Origin: Batrachochytrium dendrobatidis JAM81
Taxonomy: Eukaryota; Chytridiomycota; Chytridiomycetes; Rhizophydiales
Direction: 5' to 3'
DNA: 64,000 bases
NCBI RefSeq assembly: GCF_000203795.2
Contig: NW_006281105.1
Location: 620,001-684,000, forward strand
A model generated the notes under the pieces. The model did not search any database, was not told the DNA's origin, and saw only the letters and a list, made by a program, of their open reading frames with translations. Every line of letters begins with the position of its first letter. Within the stretch, counting starts at the first letter, position 1. A program made the translations under genes and the position numbers. Below are positions 46,232-58,394 of the stretch, piece by piece.

Positions 46232-49200
46232 ATGTTGCATACACCTCCACTGACCTGGTGGATAGCATGTTCATTGGGGCTTTTGTGGCTCGGTGCGCAG
46301 ACATCAGCTACTAAATCGAATGCTAATAGTACTAATGCATATACTGGCGGTAGGAGCCCACTTGAAGGCCCATATGCCATGACCACCAAGCATCGCCATT
46401 CCCTCAGGTAATCAAGTATAATCGAGCTGGATGTAGTGGTTGGTTAGATTTGATTTTATTAACCAGTCAGATTTATGCATATGGTTTGTGATATAGGGCC
46501 AAGGCAAAAGAGATGTTTGAGCATGGTATTTTACTCTCCTGATTAGTCATGTTTTAAGCTGGAAATATAATCTAACTATTGCCATAGGTTTTGGTGGATA
46601 TATGAAGTATGCTTTTCCAGCAGATGAATTGGATCCCATTAAATGTGTTGGAAATTTTCGTAATTCAAGACCGGATAGTGTGTATGTACATTTGATATTA
46701 GTCAGAGTGCAACTCGATACTGTCAGCACGCCTTACTCTTTTTTGATTGCTTAGAGAAATGTACGAGGTTTTGGGAAACTATTCATTGACTTTGATTGAC
46801 AGTTTGGATGCGCTTGCAGTGAGTAGCATGCTGTAAATCTTGGTTTTTCAAATCCATTTCTAAACCTTTCAACTCTATTGCTAGATATTTGGCGATCGAT
46901 TGGGATTTGAAAATGCAGTAAAATTGGTCATTGAAAACGTGTCGTTTGATCAAGACTGGACCATTCAAGTTTTTGAAGTAACTATTCGGGTACTTGGTGG
47001 ATTGCTTTCTGCGCATATGTTGGCAACCGACAGTAAATATGGTTTCAAGATCAATTGGTATCACAATCAACTTCTTGATCTTGCGACTGATCTTGGTGAC
47101 CGACTAATACCGACTTTTAAAACACCGACTGGGATTCCATACTCGAGAGTAAGTGCTTTAGCTTTTCTATTGATGCTACTCAGCTATACTTATTAAGCAG
47201 ACTAATTGTTGTGGTTTTCTGACGTTAAACTATATAATTAGGTGAATCTAAAAAAAGGCGTTCTGCCTACTATAACTAACGAGACATGTACAGCAGGTGC
47301 TGGAACGTTGGTTCTGGAATTTGGAATACTAAGTCGGCTTACAGGAGATCCAAAATACGAAATTGCTGCTCGGCATGCTTTGGAAGCACTATGGGAGCGA
47401 CGGTCTAAAATTAATCTTGTTGGAAATAATCTCAATGTTTTAAACGGCTCGGTACAAATATAACATGACAGTGACTTGTTTATGCCTTACTTTAAATTTT
47501 GTAACAAAATACCAACTAATTTTATTTAAAGTGGCAGGAAAACATTACTGGAATTGGTGCTGGTATTGATTCGTTTTTTGAGGTAACATATTTATAAATC
47601 GTAGTTGAATGACTGAAAAACCATGTATATTAACTTTTGTGTTGAATTTCAAAATAGTATATGCTCAAAGCGTACATTCTTTTTGAAGATTCAAATTATT
47701 TAAACATGTTTGAAGAGGCATATGCAGGAATTATGAAGTGGATTAAAGACGATACTGGATTCTATTACAAAAATGTGAATATGTACTCTGGAAAATTGGC
47801 AGTTACATGGATCGACTCTTTGTCAGCCTTTTTCCCTGGAGTACAGGTTCTTTCTGGCCATTTAAACGATGCCATAAAGCATCATTATTTGTACTATACA
47901 ATTTGGAGAAAATACGGTGCTTTACCTGAGCGATTCAATATGAATTTGCGCGACATTGATATTGGGGTTTATCCCCTTCGACCAGAGTTGATTGAATCCA
48001 CATATGCACTTTATCAAGTATGCTTGGTGTTGATTGAATTTTATTTTTAAAACTATAAGCCGTATATTCAAAGTCATGTATTCTGTTTATAAAAATAGGC
48101 AACAAAGGATCCATTTTATCTGCATGTTGGAGAAACAATTCTTGCAGATTTAAATATGACTACTCGCACACGATGCGGTTTTGCTTCATTGGAAAACATC
48201 CAAACAGCAGAATTATCTGGTCGTATGGAAAGCTTTTTTTTGAGCGAAACGCTAAAGTACCTGTATTTGCTATTTGACGAAGGTATTTATTTACAATTTA
48301 TAATTATTGCTTTTGATTCAAAACTGGTTCAATGCTTATTTTTTACTATTTATCCGTATCATTAGAAAACTTTGTGAATGAACCAAACTCAAACTTTATA
48401 TTTACCACAGGTAAACTTGTTTGTCACCTATTTTTGCCTAGTCTTATAAAGCATATTGTCGTAATGTAATTTGATCTTGCTTTGTTACATATAGAGGGAC
48501 ATTTTTTTCCATTATCAAATAACTTTCCTGTAAAGAAAGCCATCAAGCAAGTCGAAACACACAGTCGAATCTGTCCAACTATTCAAAAACTCAACATTTC
48601 TTTCCATAGAACGTCAACTCGTTTACCACCAATGTCCCATAACGACATTCTACTTTGTCATCACATGATTGGATATACTAATCCAGTCACCACAGATCCC
48701 TTTTGCTCACCACGAGGTGTACGATTGGCATCGTCTTCAAAAACCGTCAACTCAAAATATGCACCAGATAACGTGGAAATTATGTATGAGCTTTTGTCTC
48801 GTTTCAGTATTTTCAACTATACAAGCTCTTTACTATACTTTGATTTTTGGTATAAGTGATGAATGCACTTTATGCATTTTCTGAATCTAAATAATACCAA
48901 ATACACATGTTTTCTTTTTCACGAAGCGCAACTGATTTATTTTGTTGATTTATATTACAAATAATTTAAACTTTTTAATGTGGTTACAGCATATCGGTGC
49001 GGCCCAATTCTCTTACTCAAACACCAAAATTTGCCAAGGTATGTCAATTCATTGTATTGGACTCGAGTATTAAAGTTGCATCATTCCACCACAGAGAAAA
49101 TCCATCAAAATTTGTTTGTCCGTGCTTTGGGAGTCATGAGTTGATGCTTGTAAACATCTGATTCGTATATTAAACAGTATCTAATGCTTTACACCAACCA

Positions 49201-50113
49201 AATATTGCTCATCGTGGCATGATTGAAACCATAGACATTTTCTGGAGTGGTAGCAAACTCACTTATGGGAGTCAAAGTCACACTGTCGCTCACTAAAAGT
49301 AGAACCTACCGCATCATTAAGTTAAACGATGATTTGGAAATAGGCCCAGCACACTCAGTTCGTGTTCCTTCTACAGGTCTTCCATACGATTTCCCACATG
49401 AAAAGACCGACTCAAACACAGCGCATGACCCTCTTTCTCCACGTCTGCGTGCCATTCTGACCCTTCCAAGTGGCTCTGACTCGAACAATATTCTATTCAT
49501 GATTCCAGCCCTTTTTGGTCCTGAAATATCTCATGGCGATGTTTTCAAACTAAATCTTGTTCCACTGCTTTCTGAACAAATGCACATTAAATACGCATCT
49601 AGACAACGGAGATTATCATGGTGGAATTCATATATCAAGCTGGATCATATCGAAAGAGCGTGTAAGCCACTCATGCCCAATCAGCAGTTATATATCACAG
49701 GGAAAATAGTTCTCGTGATGCGCGGAAAATGCAGTTTTGATGTCAAGGTGTATCATTTGCAACTCGCAGGTGTTTTGGGCGTTATTGTGATCTCTGAAAC
49801 AGATAGTTTGGTGAGAATGATGCCATCAGGACATTTGAAGCAAGTCAATGGCAAAAGTTCGATTACAATTCCTTCGTTTTTAGCATCAAGATCATTTGGG
49901 CTGTTGGTGTTGGAAGAGCTGTTTGCGCATGCCGGCGCATCAAATCCAAATATTGATCCGACATTGCCAGCGTATGAAATTCCTGTCACAGTGGGGATTG
50001 TCGACGCTGATATTGCCGATGCAAGTACAACGGGTTCTAATGCCATGCAGATTTATGGATTGTTGATTGAGAATTTGCATGTTGTTGAACTTCGGAGACG
50101 GATAGAAGTTTAG
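46232..50113 (+). CDS. EDEM-type GH47 mannosidase-like protein with C-terminal PA domain (EDEM3-like)
   Basis: At least ten exons. The signal peptide is [26 protein letters not shown]. The GH47 domain follows in order: [161 protein letters not shown] and IFTTEGHFFPL. The last exon holds a PA domain ([20 protein letters not shown]) ending at 50113. In EDEM3 such proteins trim mannose from misfolded glycoproteins for ER-associated degradation. Exon borders between 48600 and 49250 are uncertain because two frames look coding. An upstream in-frame ATG at 46169 would add 21 residues. Confidence 0.88.
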
Positions 50114-50387
50114 GTCGGGTATGGCTGTTTTTGAAATGAAATACTTGACATTTGTGATTTAATTGGCATGCTGTGATTTCCAAACCATCTAAATCATACT
50201 ATAAATATATAGGTCTAAATGCACAATAGATCTTTGCAACACTGACTGATTAGTTTAAAATTGTGATCCTTTCTGCCTTGAAACAAATACATTATTTCGA
50301 CAATCAAATATTTGTTTAATCCTTTAATAAGCCATCAAATATATCCAATCGCACACCTAAAAGTAATCAATAAAAGAAGGCAAAAAA

Positions 50388-51739
50388 CTAGTATTGGAAC
50401 ACAGAGATAGTTGGAGCATCAAGGCAGTCTTTTCCTTTGAGAAACTCAATCTCTACACAAAATACATATTGAACAGTATTTCCTTTACAGAGCTTAATAA
50501 GATCGCCAGCGCCTTTAGCACTGCCACCGGTAGCGATAAGATCGTCAATCACCACAACATTTTGGCCGGGCTTAATGGCAGTTTTGCTGATCTCAAAATA
50601 ATCCTAAAACAATCCAATTTTCATGTTAGCAAGATCTTAAACAAGATCGTAGCAATGAAATCAATGCAACTCACAGTTCCATATTCTTTAACGTATGCAA
50701 CTTTATGGCAGGGAGGAGGAAGTTTTCCAGCCTTGCGAACAGGAACAAATGCAGCACCAAGCTTGTTTGCAACCCATGGGCCAAGTAAAAATCCTCGAGA
50801 GTCCAGACCTAATGTGCATTTAAAATGTATAAGCATAGTCGATGAGTTTGAAATCATTTTAAACTTGATTGAACCACAGCATTAAAACGAATGTTTAAGC
50901 AACTTACCAACAACAACATCCACCTTGGAAGGGGTTGAGGAGCTGATTTTTTGAACAATGTGGTTCACTAAAGTCTGATTTCAACAGAATTAACTCGGCG
51001 GTAAAAATTAGTATATAAACAATTGTTGATTCAATGATTGGAGTGCGTTGAAAAAATACCAATACAAACCTCGGTAGCCTTGGGATCCTCAAAAATGGGG
51101 AAGATATCTATTGATGGCATGTTAGAACCTTCATTATTGATTTATTACAATTGTATTCACGTAGAATAAAACACAATCGGTGATTGGCATGAAAACAACA
51201 ACTGCATTGCTGATATGCATTCTTTGTTTTCTTGAGCTAGAGCGCGAACATATCCAAAATTTTAAGGATACGACAAAGAGTTGTAGAGTTGGATTGGTAG
51301 CAGTAGGTCAAATATATGTATTGCAATAGATGAGTTTGGGTCCAAACTTGACGATCGTGCAATGCATAATTATCCAAGAAAGGAAAAGGGAGGTCAAAAA
51401 AAGAATATCCGATCAAAACTATAGTTTGATTGTGAGCATCATATGATGGGCATTGTGTTTATTGGATTGGACAGTCAGCTTTTAATGGAAACGCAGCAAA
51501 TATCTAATCATTGTATATCTCAAAGCAAGAGGCAGTGACTGCAAGATAAATGCAAGCTCCATTTTACATGAGTGCGGCTGTAAACGGTTTAATTGTAGCA
51601 AGGATAACAGCACAAGTAGAATAGAAAACTGAATATGATACCAATACCCATATAAAAACCTACCTTGAAACAAGATTCCCTCTTTTGGAAAGTCGGGAGT
51701 AGAACGGATCATAGCTTTGAGGTGTGTGATATCAGACAT
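50388..51739 (-). CDS. APT1: Adenine phosphoribosyltransferase
   Basis: Five exons (51664-51739, 51070-51107, 50908-50974, 50675-50808, 50388-50603) give 176 residues, the normal APRT length. APRT makes AMP from adenine and PRPP in purine salvage. Seen in order: MSDITHLKAMIRSTPDFPKEG, ILFQDIFPIFEDPKA, KVDVVVGLDSRGFLLGPWVA (substrate loop), VPVRKAGKLPPPCHKVAYVKEYG, and the PRPP motif VVVIDDLIATGGSAKGAG, then EFLKGKDCL at the C-terminus. All introns are GT-AG. Intron 1 (51108-51663, 556 bp) is much larger than the others because it holds MITE copy 6. The start ATG lies 77 bp from the first protease repeat unit. Confidence 0.95.
51148..51580. mobile_element. MITE copy 6 (433 bp) inside APRT intron 1
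   Basis: Termini CAATTGTATTCACGTAGAAT (left) and ATTTTACATGAGTGCGGCTG (right), flanked by TA at 51146-51147 and 51581-51582. The interior shares the segment near the right end (tgactgcaagataaatgcaagctcc) with copies 2, 3 and 4. No coding capacity. It accounts for most of the intron's length. Confidence 0.8.
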
Positions 51740-51815
51740 GATGAATTCGGATAATTGAAGGTTAGGGTTAAGATGGAATGAATTCAAATTCAGTGCTTGA
51801 ATCATCAAATCAAAG

Positions 51816-53015
51816 CCGTATTCACGTAAGATAGACCATATCTTGCAGTGATTGACTATGAAATAAACAATAGTTTAGTATGTGTTGTTTTTCCAGTACA
51901 TATTGACTTGGATAGACGTCCTCAACTCGTTGGTGTCTGGAATTGATTGACACAACCTCATTCTTTACTATACTCGAGTCATTTATGCTGGGTTAAAAAT
52001 CGACAATATAGAGTAGTGTAATGTAGCTCCAATCTGCGCGCCGTTTGTTGAATGCTTGGTAAACCATATCTGATCAAATAGCTGTTTTGTGGAATGGAAT
52101 ACTGTCTAGAATAACATGCGTGTTTTGGAATGTTGCATGTCATTGTTTAGAAAGTCTTGACAACTTGATCAGTTTTTAAACACACCGACCATCATAGGAT
52201 ACACAACCAAACTATAGTTTTAAACTGGTGTGTTACACCCTGCATTTTTGAGTTTATGGAATCATACATTGTGCGATCATCAGATTCATACATTGCAATC
52301 CAACATTTGTTTGGATAGTGTCAATAAAATTCTGAACATATTCATTGTTGCCAATCTGTCCGACTCAAGAGTTGGTTTTTGTACGTAATATTATCATCAA
52401 GATCACTGACATTGTTGACTGGTATTTGCGTTTGGAACGTCTCGTCATTCAAGTGTTGACCACAGGGTTGTTAAACCATCAATCAATCATTTGATGACAA
52501 TCTATTATAAAAGATAGATATTTATACGTAAAAGGACATATTTGGATGATGAACCAGCATAAACTGTTTGTGAACAATGGTTTCAAGAATACAATCTTGT
52601 TCAATAAATTGGCACTAATTCAACATGAGACTGTTTATTATGCATTTTAGCCTTTTTGATGCTCCCTTATGTGGATACAGCACATCACCAAGTCGTTAAA
52701 GCTATATGCTTACAAAACGACCGTTGATAGAAGACGGCTGCTAAGCATGAATGATTTATGCATCTATCTATTATGGCACAAGCCAGCGCAGCACTGTAGA
52801 AACAGTATCAAGCGTTTGTGACATGGTGCTAGAATAGGGAGGACCAATTAAAAGGATTGCTGAAAATAGTCTGGATGGATAAACTGAAGGGCGACTAAAG
52901 GTATTGAAAATACATATTTTGAACAATAGCGTTCCATCAACTTAATACCAGCTGCATCATCGATTGCGAGTTATACAAACTGACTGATCATACCTCGCAT
53001 TCCATAATTCCTCAA
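51816..53015 (+). promoter_or_regulatory. 5' region of protease unit 1 (MITE-derived in part)
   Basis: 1.2 kb without a supported gene. It starts with the MITE terminus and shares interior MITE blocks up to about 52330. Further on is a T-rich stretch, then sequence unique to the repeat units. It should contain the protease promoter. The same stretch is present at 55100-56309 and, in part, at 58395-59262. Confidence 0.5.
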
Positions 53016-55026
53016 ATGATTGTTTTTTTGGTAGCAGTTTTAGCTGCTGCATCTTGCATCAATGCTCAGATTCCTACAGAACAACCTGCTTTTGTTGAAC
53101 ATGCTTGGTCCAAGTATAGACTCATCAACCTTTATCGCGATGCTGGATTGTTTACCTTTTTCCCATATACTCTTGAACAGCGAAATGTTCTAGTGTCAAA
53201 TGCCGAAAATGTATTCAAGGCAAGTTGTCATTTCCATCACAATCTGATACCATAACCAACACAATATATTGCAGCATATTATTAACTAACCAATATATTA
53301 CAATCGAATTCCAATGATTCAACATGTCCAGGCATGGGTCAATTTTGAATCAAAAATGAAACATCATGGCCAAGAGGCAAATCCGTATCCTGCTCTCGAG
53401 CATATCCGAAACAATATCGAAACCCTTACTGATGAACAGATCCAGCTTGGGTTACTGGATGCATTCACTCGAACTCGCGATGCACATACTTTCATGAAAT
53501 TAGCTGGTCCGTATAGTTGCTTTTTCGTTACCACGGGAATCTTTTTTCAATTTATTGATGGTCCAGGAGATATGATCCAAGACCCAACAATCGTCATCGC
53601 CCGACCCGTAGATGATGAAATATTTGACCTACTACGTAATACTGCTTATAGTCGAATTAGAGTTGGAGATCAACTTCTTAGCATTAACGGCCTCACTTTT
53701 TACCAGTGGAAAGAAAAGCACCGAAATGTCATTGGTGGGTCTACCGAGTCTCATAGTCAGCGTCTAGCATTAGAATACTTGACCTTCAGATATGGGTATC
53801 GTACCCCACTTCCTAGTGAAGACTCTATCAAGCTTAAACTCAAATCTCGTAACGGTATCATATACGAAGTTGATGCGCTACACATGTCTAAGCATCGATA
53901 TAGCTGCTGGAAGTACTCCAGTAAACTTTACAAACATTTGACAGGCGTGGTTCTCAGTATACCTCTAAAAAATACAGTTGCTGTGAGAGCCAATAGTCAT
54001 GCCTTGTCAACTACAACAGTCGATGATCTTACCACAAGTTCCCAATCTACCAAGTCATTGGTCACTCCTCGCCATATTCGAAAACGGGATCAAATCAGTC
54101 AATATCAAGACACAGGACGATTGTCAAAACGTGATTTACGGATTTCATTTTATCAAACGAGTATACTCGAACTATCTTGGACAATTTGGAGACCCAACGA
54201 TCAAAACATGGGAATAATCAGACTGGCATCGTTCAGGTGCACGTCCCGCACAACAAACACGCAAAATACTCTTGAAGCCATTCTTGAAGTGGAAAGACTA
54301 TTGAAGACAGTGCTCAAAGACACCAATTCTATTTTGATCGATGTTCGTGAAGGTGCTGGTGGATGTCCAATTTTTGCAAATGTCATTCTACAGTTTTTCA
54401 AGAGTGATATTGAGCCACTAAAAGTGAAATATCTCATAAACAAGGTCACATCCAATATGTTTTCAAATTCACACGAGGGATTGGAAACGTCTTGTGATGC
54501 TTGGTCCAAAACACCAGCTGGGAGCAAGTATTCAGTATTGCATTATATTGTAGATCCAAAGGAATTAGGAACTTACAATCCGATTTATGATAAACCAATG
54601 GGTGTATTTACCAATGGTAATTGCGTTTCTGCATGTGAAGTCATGACAGAATCCGTGCAGTCATTTGGAATCGGAACAGTGTTTGGTGAGGATGTCACAA
54701 CGGCAGGTGCTGGTGCAAACGTTTGGGATCTAGATCCAGAACTTATCTTTTATGATCCGACAGACTTTAAACCAATGCCATTCAAAAAAGAGTTGACATC
54801 TGATACCAAGGAAATATTTTACAACAAAATGGCTGTAGGTCATCGGGCATTTGTCCGTAATGTCAATCATAAAGAACATCCGATTGAAGATATTGGCATC
54901 GTATCTGACGTTGTAATTCGACCACGGTTGGAAGATATTCTTTCTGGCGGAACGATTAATTCGCAGTACGATTTTATTGGTAATTATTTGATTAAAGCTG
55001 ACAAAAGACCAGCCAAAACATTTTGA
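53016..55026 (+). CDS. Secreted S41-type (tail-specific/CPAF-like) serine protease homologue, copy 1
   Basis: Two exons (53016-53219, 53332-55026) give 632 residues. The N-terminus MIVFLVAVLAAASCINAQ is a signal peptide. A PDZ-like segment is seen at IRVGDQLLSINGLTFYQW. The C-terminal half has the S41 fold: MGIIRLASF, ILIDVREGAGGCPIFANV, then PMGVFTNGNCVSACEVMTESVQSFGIGTVFGEDVTTAGAGANVWDL, given here as a region, with the likely catalytic Ser in NCVSACE. A Ser/Thr-rich, Lys-Arg-containing linker (around residues 310-350) separates the halves and may be a processing site (IRKRDQ; LSKRDL). The intron has a GC donor (AAG|GCAAGT at 53220). S41-like families are expanded in Batrachochytrium; extracellular protein breakdown is the expected role, not shown here. 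Confidence 0.85.
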
Positions 55027-55099
55027 AATTTTTGGAATTCTGTAATAAAGCAGTTGACTACTATAAATCGACGAGTTTACGTCACTTCAACTATTCACT

Positions 55100-56309
55100 G
55101 CCGTATTCACGTAAAATAGACCATATCTTGCAGTGATCGACTATGAAATAAACAATAGTTTAGTATGTGTTGTTTTTCCAGTACATATTGACTTGGATAG
55201 ACGTCCTCAACTCGTTGGTGTCTGGAATTGATTGACACAACCTCATTCTTTACTATACTCGAGTCATTTATGCTGGGTTAAAAATCGACAATATAGAGTA
55301 GTGTAGTGTAGCTCCAATCTGCGCGCCGTTTGTTGAATGGTTGGTAAACCATATCTGATCAAATAGTTGTTTTGTGGAATGGAATACTGTCTAGAATAAT
55401 ATGCGTGTTTTGGAATGTTGCATGTCATTGTTTAGAAAGTCTTGACAACTTGATCAGTTTTTAAACACACCGACCATCATAGGATACACAACCAAACTAT
55501 AGTTTTAAACTGGTGTGTTACACCTTGCATTTTTGAGTTTATGGAATCATACATTGTGCGATCATCAGATTCATACATTGCAATCCAACATTTGTTTGGA
55601 TAGTGTCAATAAAATTCTGAACATATTCATTGTTGCCAATCTGTCCGACTCAAGAGTTGGTTTTTGTACGTAATATTATCATCAAGATCACTGACATTGT
55701 TGACTGGTATTTGTGTTTGAAACGTCTCGTCATTCAAGTGTTGATGACCACAGGGTTGTTAAACCATCAATCAATCATTTGATGACAATCTATTATAAAA
55801 GATAGATATTTATACGTAAAAGGACATATTTGGATGATGAACCAGCATAAACTGTTTGTGAACAATGGTTTCAAGAATACAATCTTGTTCAATAAATTGG
55901 CAATAATTCAACATGAGACTGTTTATTATGCATTTTAGCCTTTTTGATGCTCCCTTATGTGGATACAGCACATCACCAAGTCGTTGAAGCTATATGCTTA
56001 CAAAACGACAGTTGTTAAGGGACGGCTGCTAAGCATGAATGATTTATGCATCTATCTATTATGGCACAAGTTAGCGTGGCACTATAGAAACAGTATCAAG
56101 CGTTTGTGACATGGTGCTAGAATAGGGAGGACCAATTAAAAGGATTGCTGAAAATAGTCTGGATGAAAAGGATGGATAAGCTGAAGGGCGACTAAAGATA
56201 TTGAAAATACATATTTTGAACAATAGCGTTCCATCAACTTAATACCAGCTGCATCGATTGCGAGTTATACAAACTGACTGATCATACCTCGCATTCCATA
56301 ATTCCTCAA
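55100..56309 (+). promoter_or_regulatory. 5' region of protease unit 2
   Basis: This is a near-identical copy of 51816-53015 with a few substitutions and short indels, for example an added GAAAAGGATG-like segment near 56165 and loss of ATC near 56255. No gene supported. It separates copy 1's stop (55026) from copy 2's start. Confidence 0.5.
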
Positions 56310-58320
56310 ATGATTATTTTTTTGGTAGCAGTTTTAGCTGCTGCATCTTGCATCAATGCTCAGATTCCTACAGAACAACCTGCTTTTGTTGAACATGCTT
56401 GGTCCAAGTATAGACTCATCAACCTTTATCGCGATGCTGGATTGTTTACCTTTTTCCCATATACTCTTGAGCAGCGAAATGTTCTAGTGTCAAATGCCGA
56501 AAATGTATTCAAGGCAAGTTGTCATTTCCATCACAATCTGATACCATAACCAACACAATATATCGCAGCATATTATTAACTAACCAATATATTACAATCG
56601 AATTCCAATGATTCAACATGTCCAGGCATGGGTCAATTTTGAATCAAAAATGAAACATCATGGCCAAGAGGCAAATCCATATCCTGCTCTCGAGCATATC
56701 CGAAACAATATCGAAACCCTTACTGATGAACAGATCCAGCTTGGGTTACTGGATGCATTCACTCGAACTCGCGACGCACATACTTTCATGAAATTAGCTG
56801 GTCCGTATAGTTGTTTTTTCGTTACCACGGGAATCTTTTTTCAATTTATTGATGGTCCAGGCGATATGATCCAAGACCCAACAATCGTCATCGCCCGACC
56901 CGTAGATGATGAAATATTTGACCTACTACGTAATACTGCTTATAGCCAAATTAGAGTTGGAGATCAACTTGTCAGTATTAACGGCCTCACTTTTTACCAG
57001 TGGAAAGAAAAGCACCGAAATGTCATTGGTGGGTCTACCGAGTCTCATAGTCAGCGTCTAGCATTAGAATACTTGACCTTCAGATATGGGTATCGTACCC
57101 CACTTCCTAGTGAAGACTCTATCAAGCTTAAACTCAAATCTCGTAACGGTATCATATACGAAGTTGATGCACTACACATGTCTAAGCATCGATATAGCTG
57201 CTGGAAGTACTCTAGTAAACTTTACAAACATTTGACAGGCGTGGTTCTCAGTATACCTCTAAAAAATACAGTTGCTGTAAAATCCAATAGTCATGCCTTG
57301 TCAACTACAACAGTCGATGATCGTACCACAAGTTCCCAATCTACCACGTCATTGGTCACTCCTCGCCATATTCGAAAGCGGGATCAAAACAGTCAATATC
57401 AAGACACAGGACGATTGTCAAAACGTGATTTACGGATTTCATTTTATCAAACGAGTATACTCGAACTATCTTGGACAATTTGGAGACCCAACGATCAAAA
57501 CATGGGAATAATCAGACTGGCATCGTTCAGCTGCACATCCCGCACAACAAACACGCAAAATACTCTTGAAGCCATTCTTGAAGTGACAAGACTATTGAAG
57601 ACAGTGCTCAAAAACACCAATTCTATTTTGATCGATGTTCGTGAAGGTGGTGGTGGATGTCCAATTTTTGCAAATGCCATTCCACAGCTATTCAAGAGCA
57701 AGCTTGAACCATTTCAAGTGAAATATCTCATAAACAAGGTCACATCCAATATGTTTGCAAATTCACCCAAGGGATTGGAAACGTCTTGTGATGCTTGGTC
57801 CAAAACACCAGCTGGGAGCAAGTATTCAGTATTGCATTATATTGTAGATCCAAAGGAATTAGGAACTTACAATCCGATCTATGATAAACCAATGGGTGTA
57901 TTTACCAATGGTAATTGCGTTTCTGCATGTGAAGTCATGACAGAATCCGTGCAGTCATTTGGAATCGGAACAGTGTTTGGTGAAGATGTCACAACGGCAG
58001 GTGCTGGTGCAAACGTTTGGGATCTAGATCCAGAACTTATCTTTTATGATCCGACAGACTTTAAACCAATGCCATTCAAAAAAGAGTTGACATCTGATAC
58101 CAAGGAAATATTTTACAACAAAATGGCTGTAGGTCATCGGGCATTTGTCCGTAATGTCAATCATAAAGAACATCCGATTGAAGATATTGGCATCGTATCT
58201 AATGTTGTAATTCGACCACGGTTGGAAGATATTCTTTCTGGCGGAACGATTAATTCGCAGTACAATTATATTGGTAATTATTTGATTAAAGCTGACAAAA
58301 GACCAGCCAAAACATTTTGA
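56310..58320 (+). CDS. Secreted S41-type serine protease homologue, copy 2
   Basis: Two exons (56310-56513, 56626-58320), 632 residues, the tandem duplicate of the gene at 53016. Signal peptide, PDZ-like segment, GNCVSACE serine region and the GC-donor intron (56514) are all kept, and the frame is intact, so both copies look functional. Differences are few except for two clusters: around the KR-containing linker (RANSH to KSNSH, IS to NS) and a 45-residue stretch (57645-57785) where about ten residues differ (for example VILQFFKSDIEPLK to AIPQLFKSKLEPFQ). The stop is at 58318-58320. Confidence 0.85.
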
Positions 58321-58394
58321 AATCTTTGGGAATTCTGTAATAAAGCAGTTGACTACTATAAATCGACGAGTTTACGTTACTTCAACTATTCACT

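Noticed and set aside
45904..46389. 161-codon minus-strand ORF upstream of EDEM
   Set aside because: It overlaps the EDEM signal-peptide exon antisense and has no domain or conserved texture; most likely a shadow.
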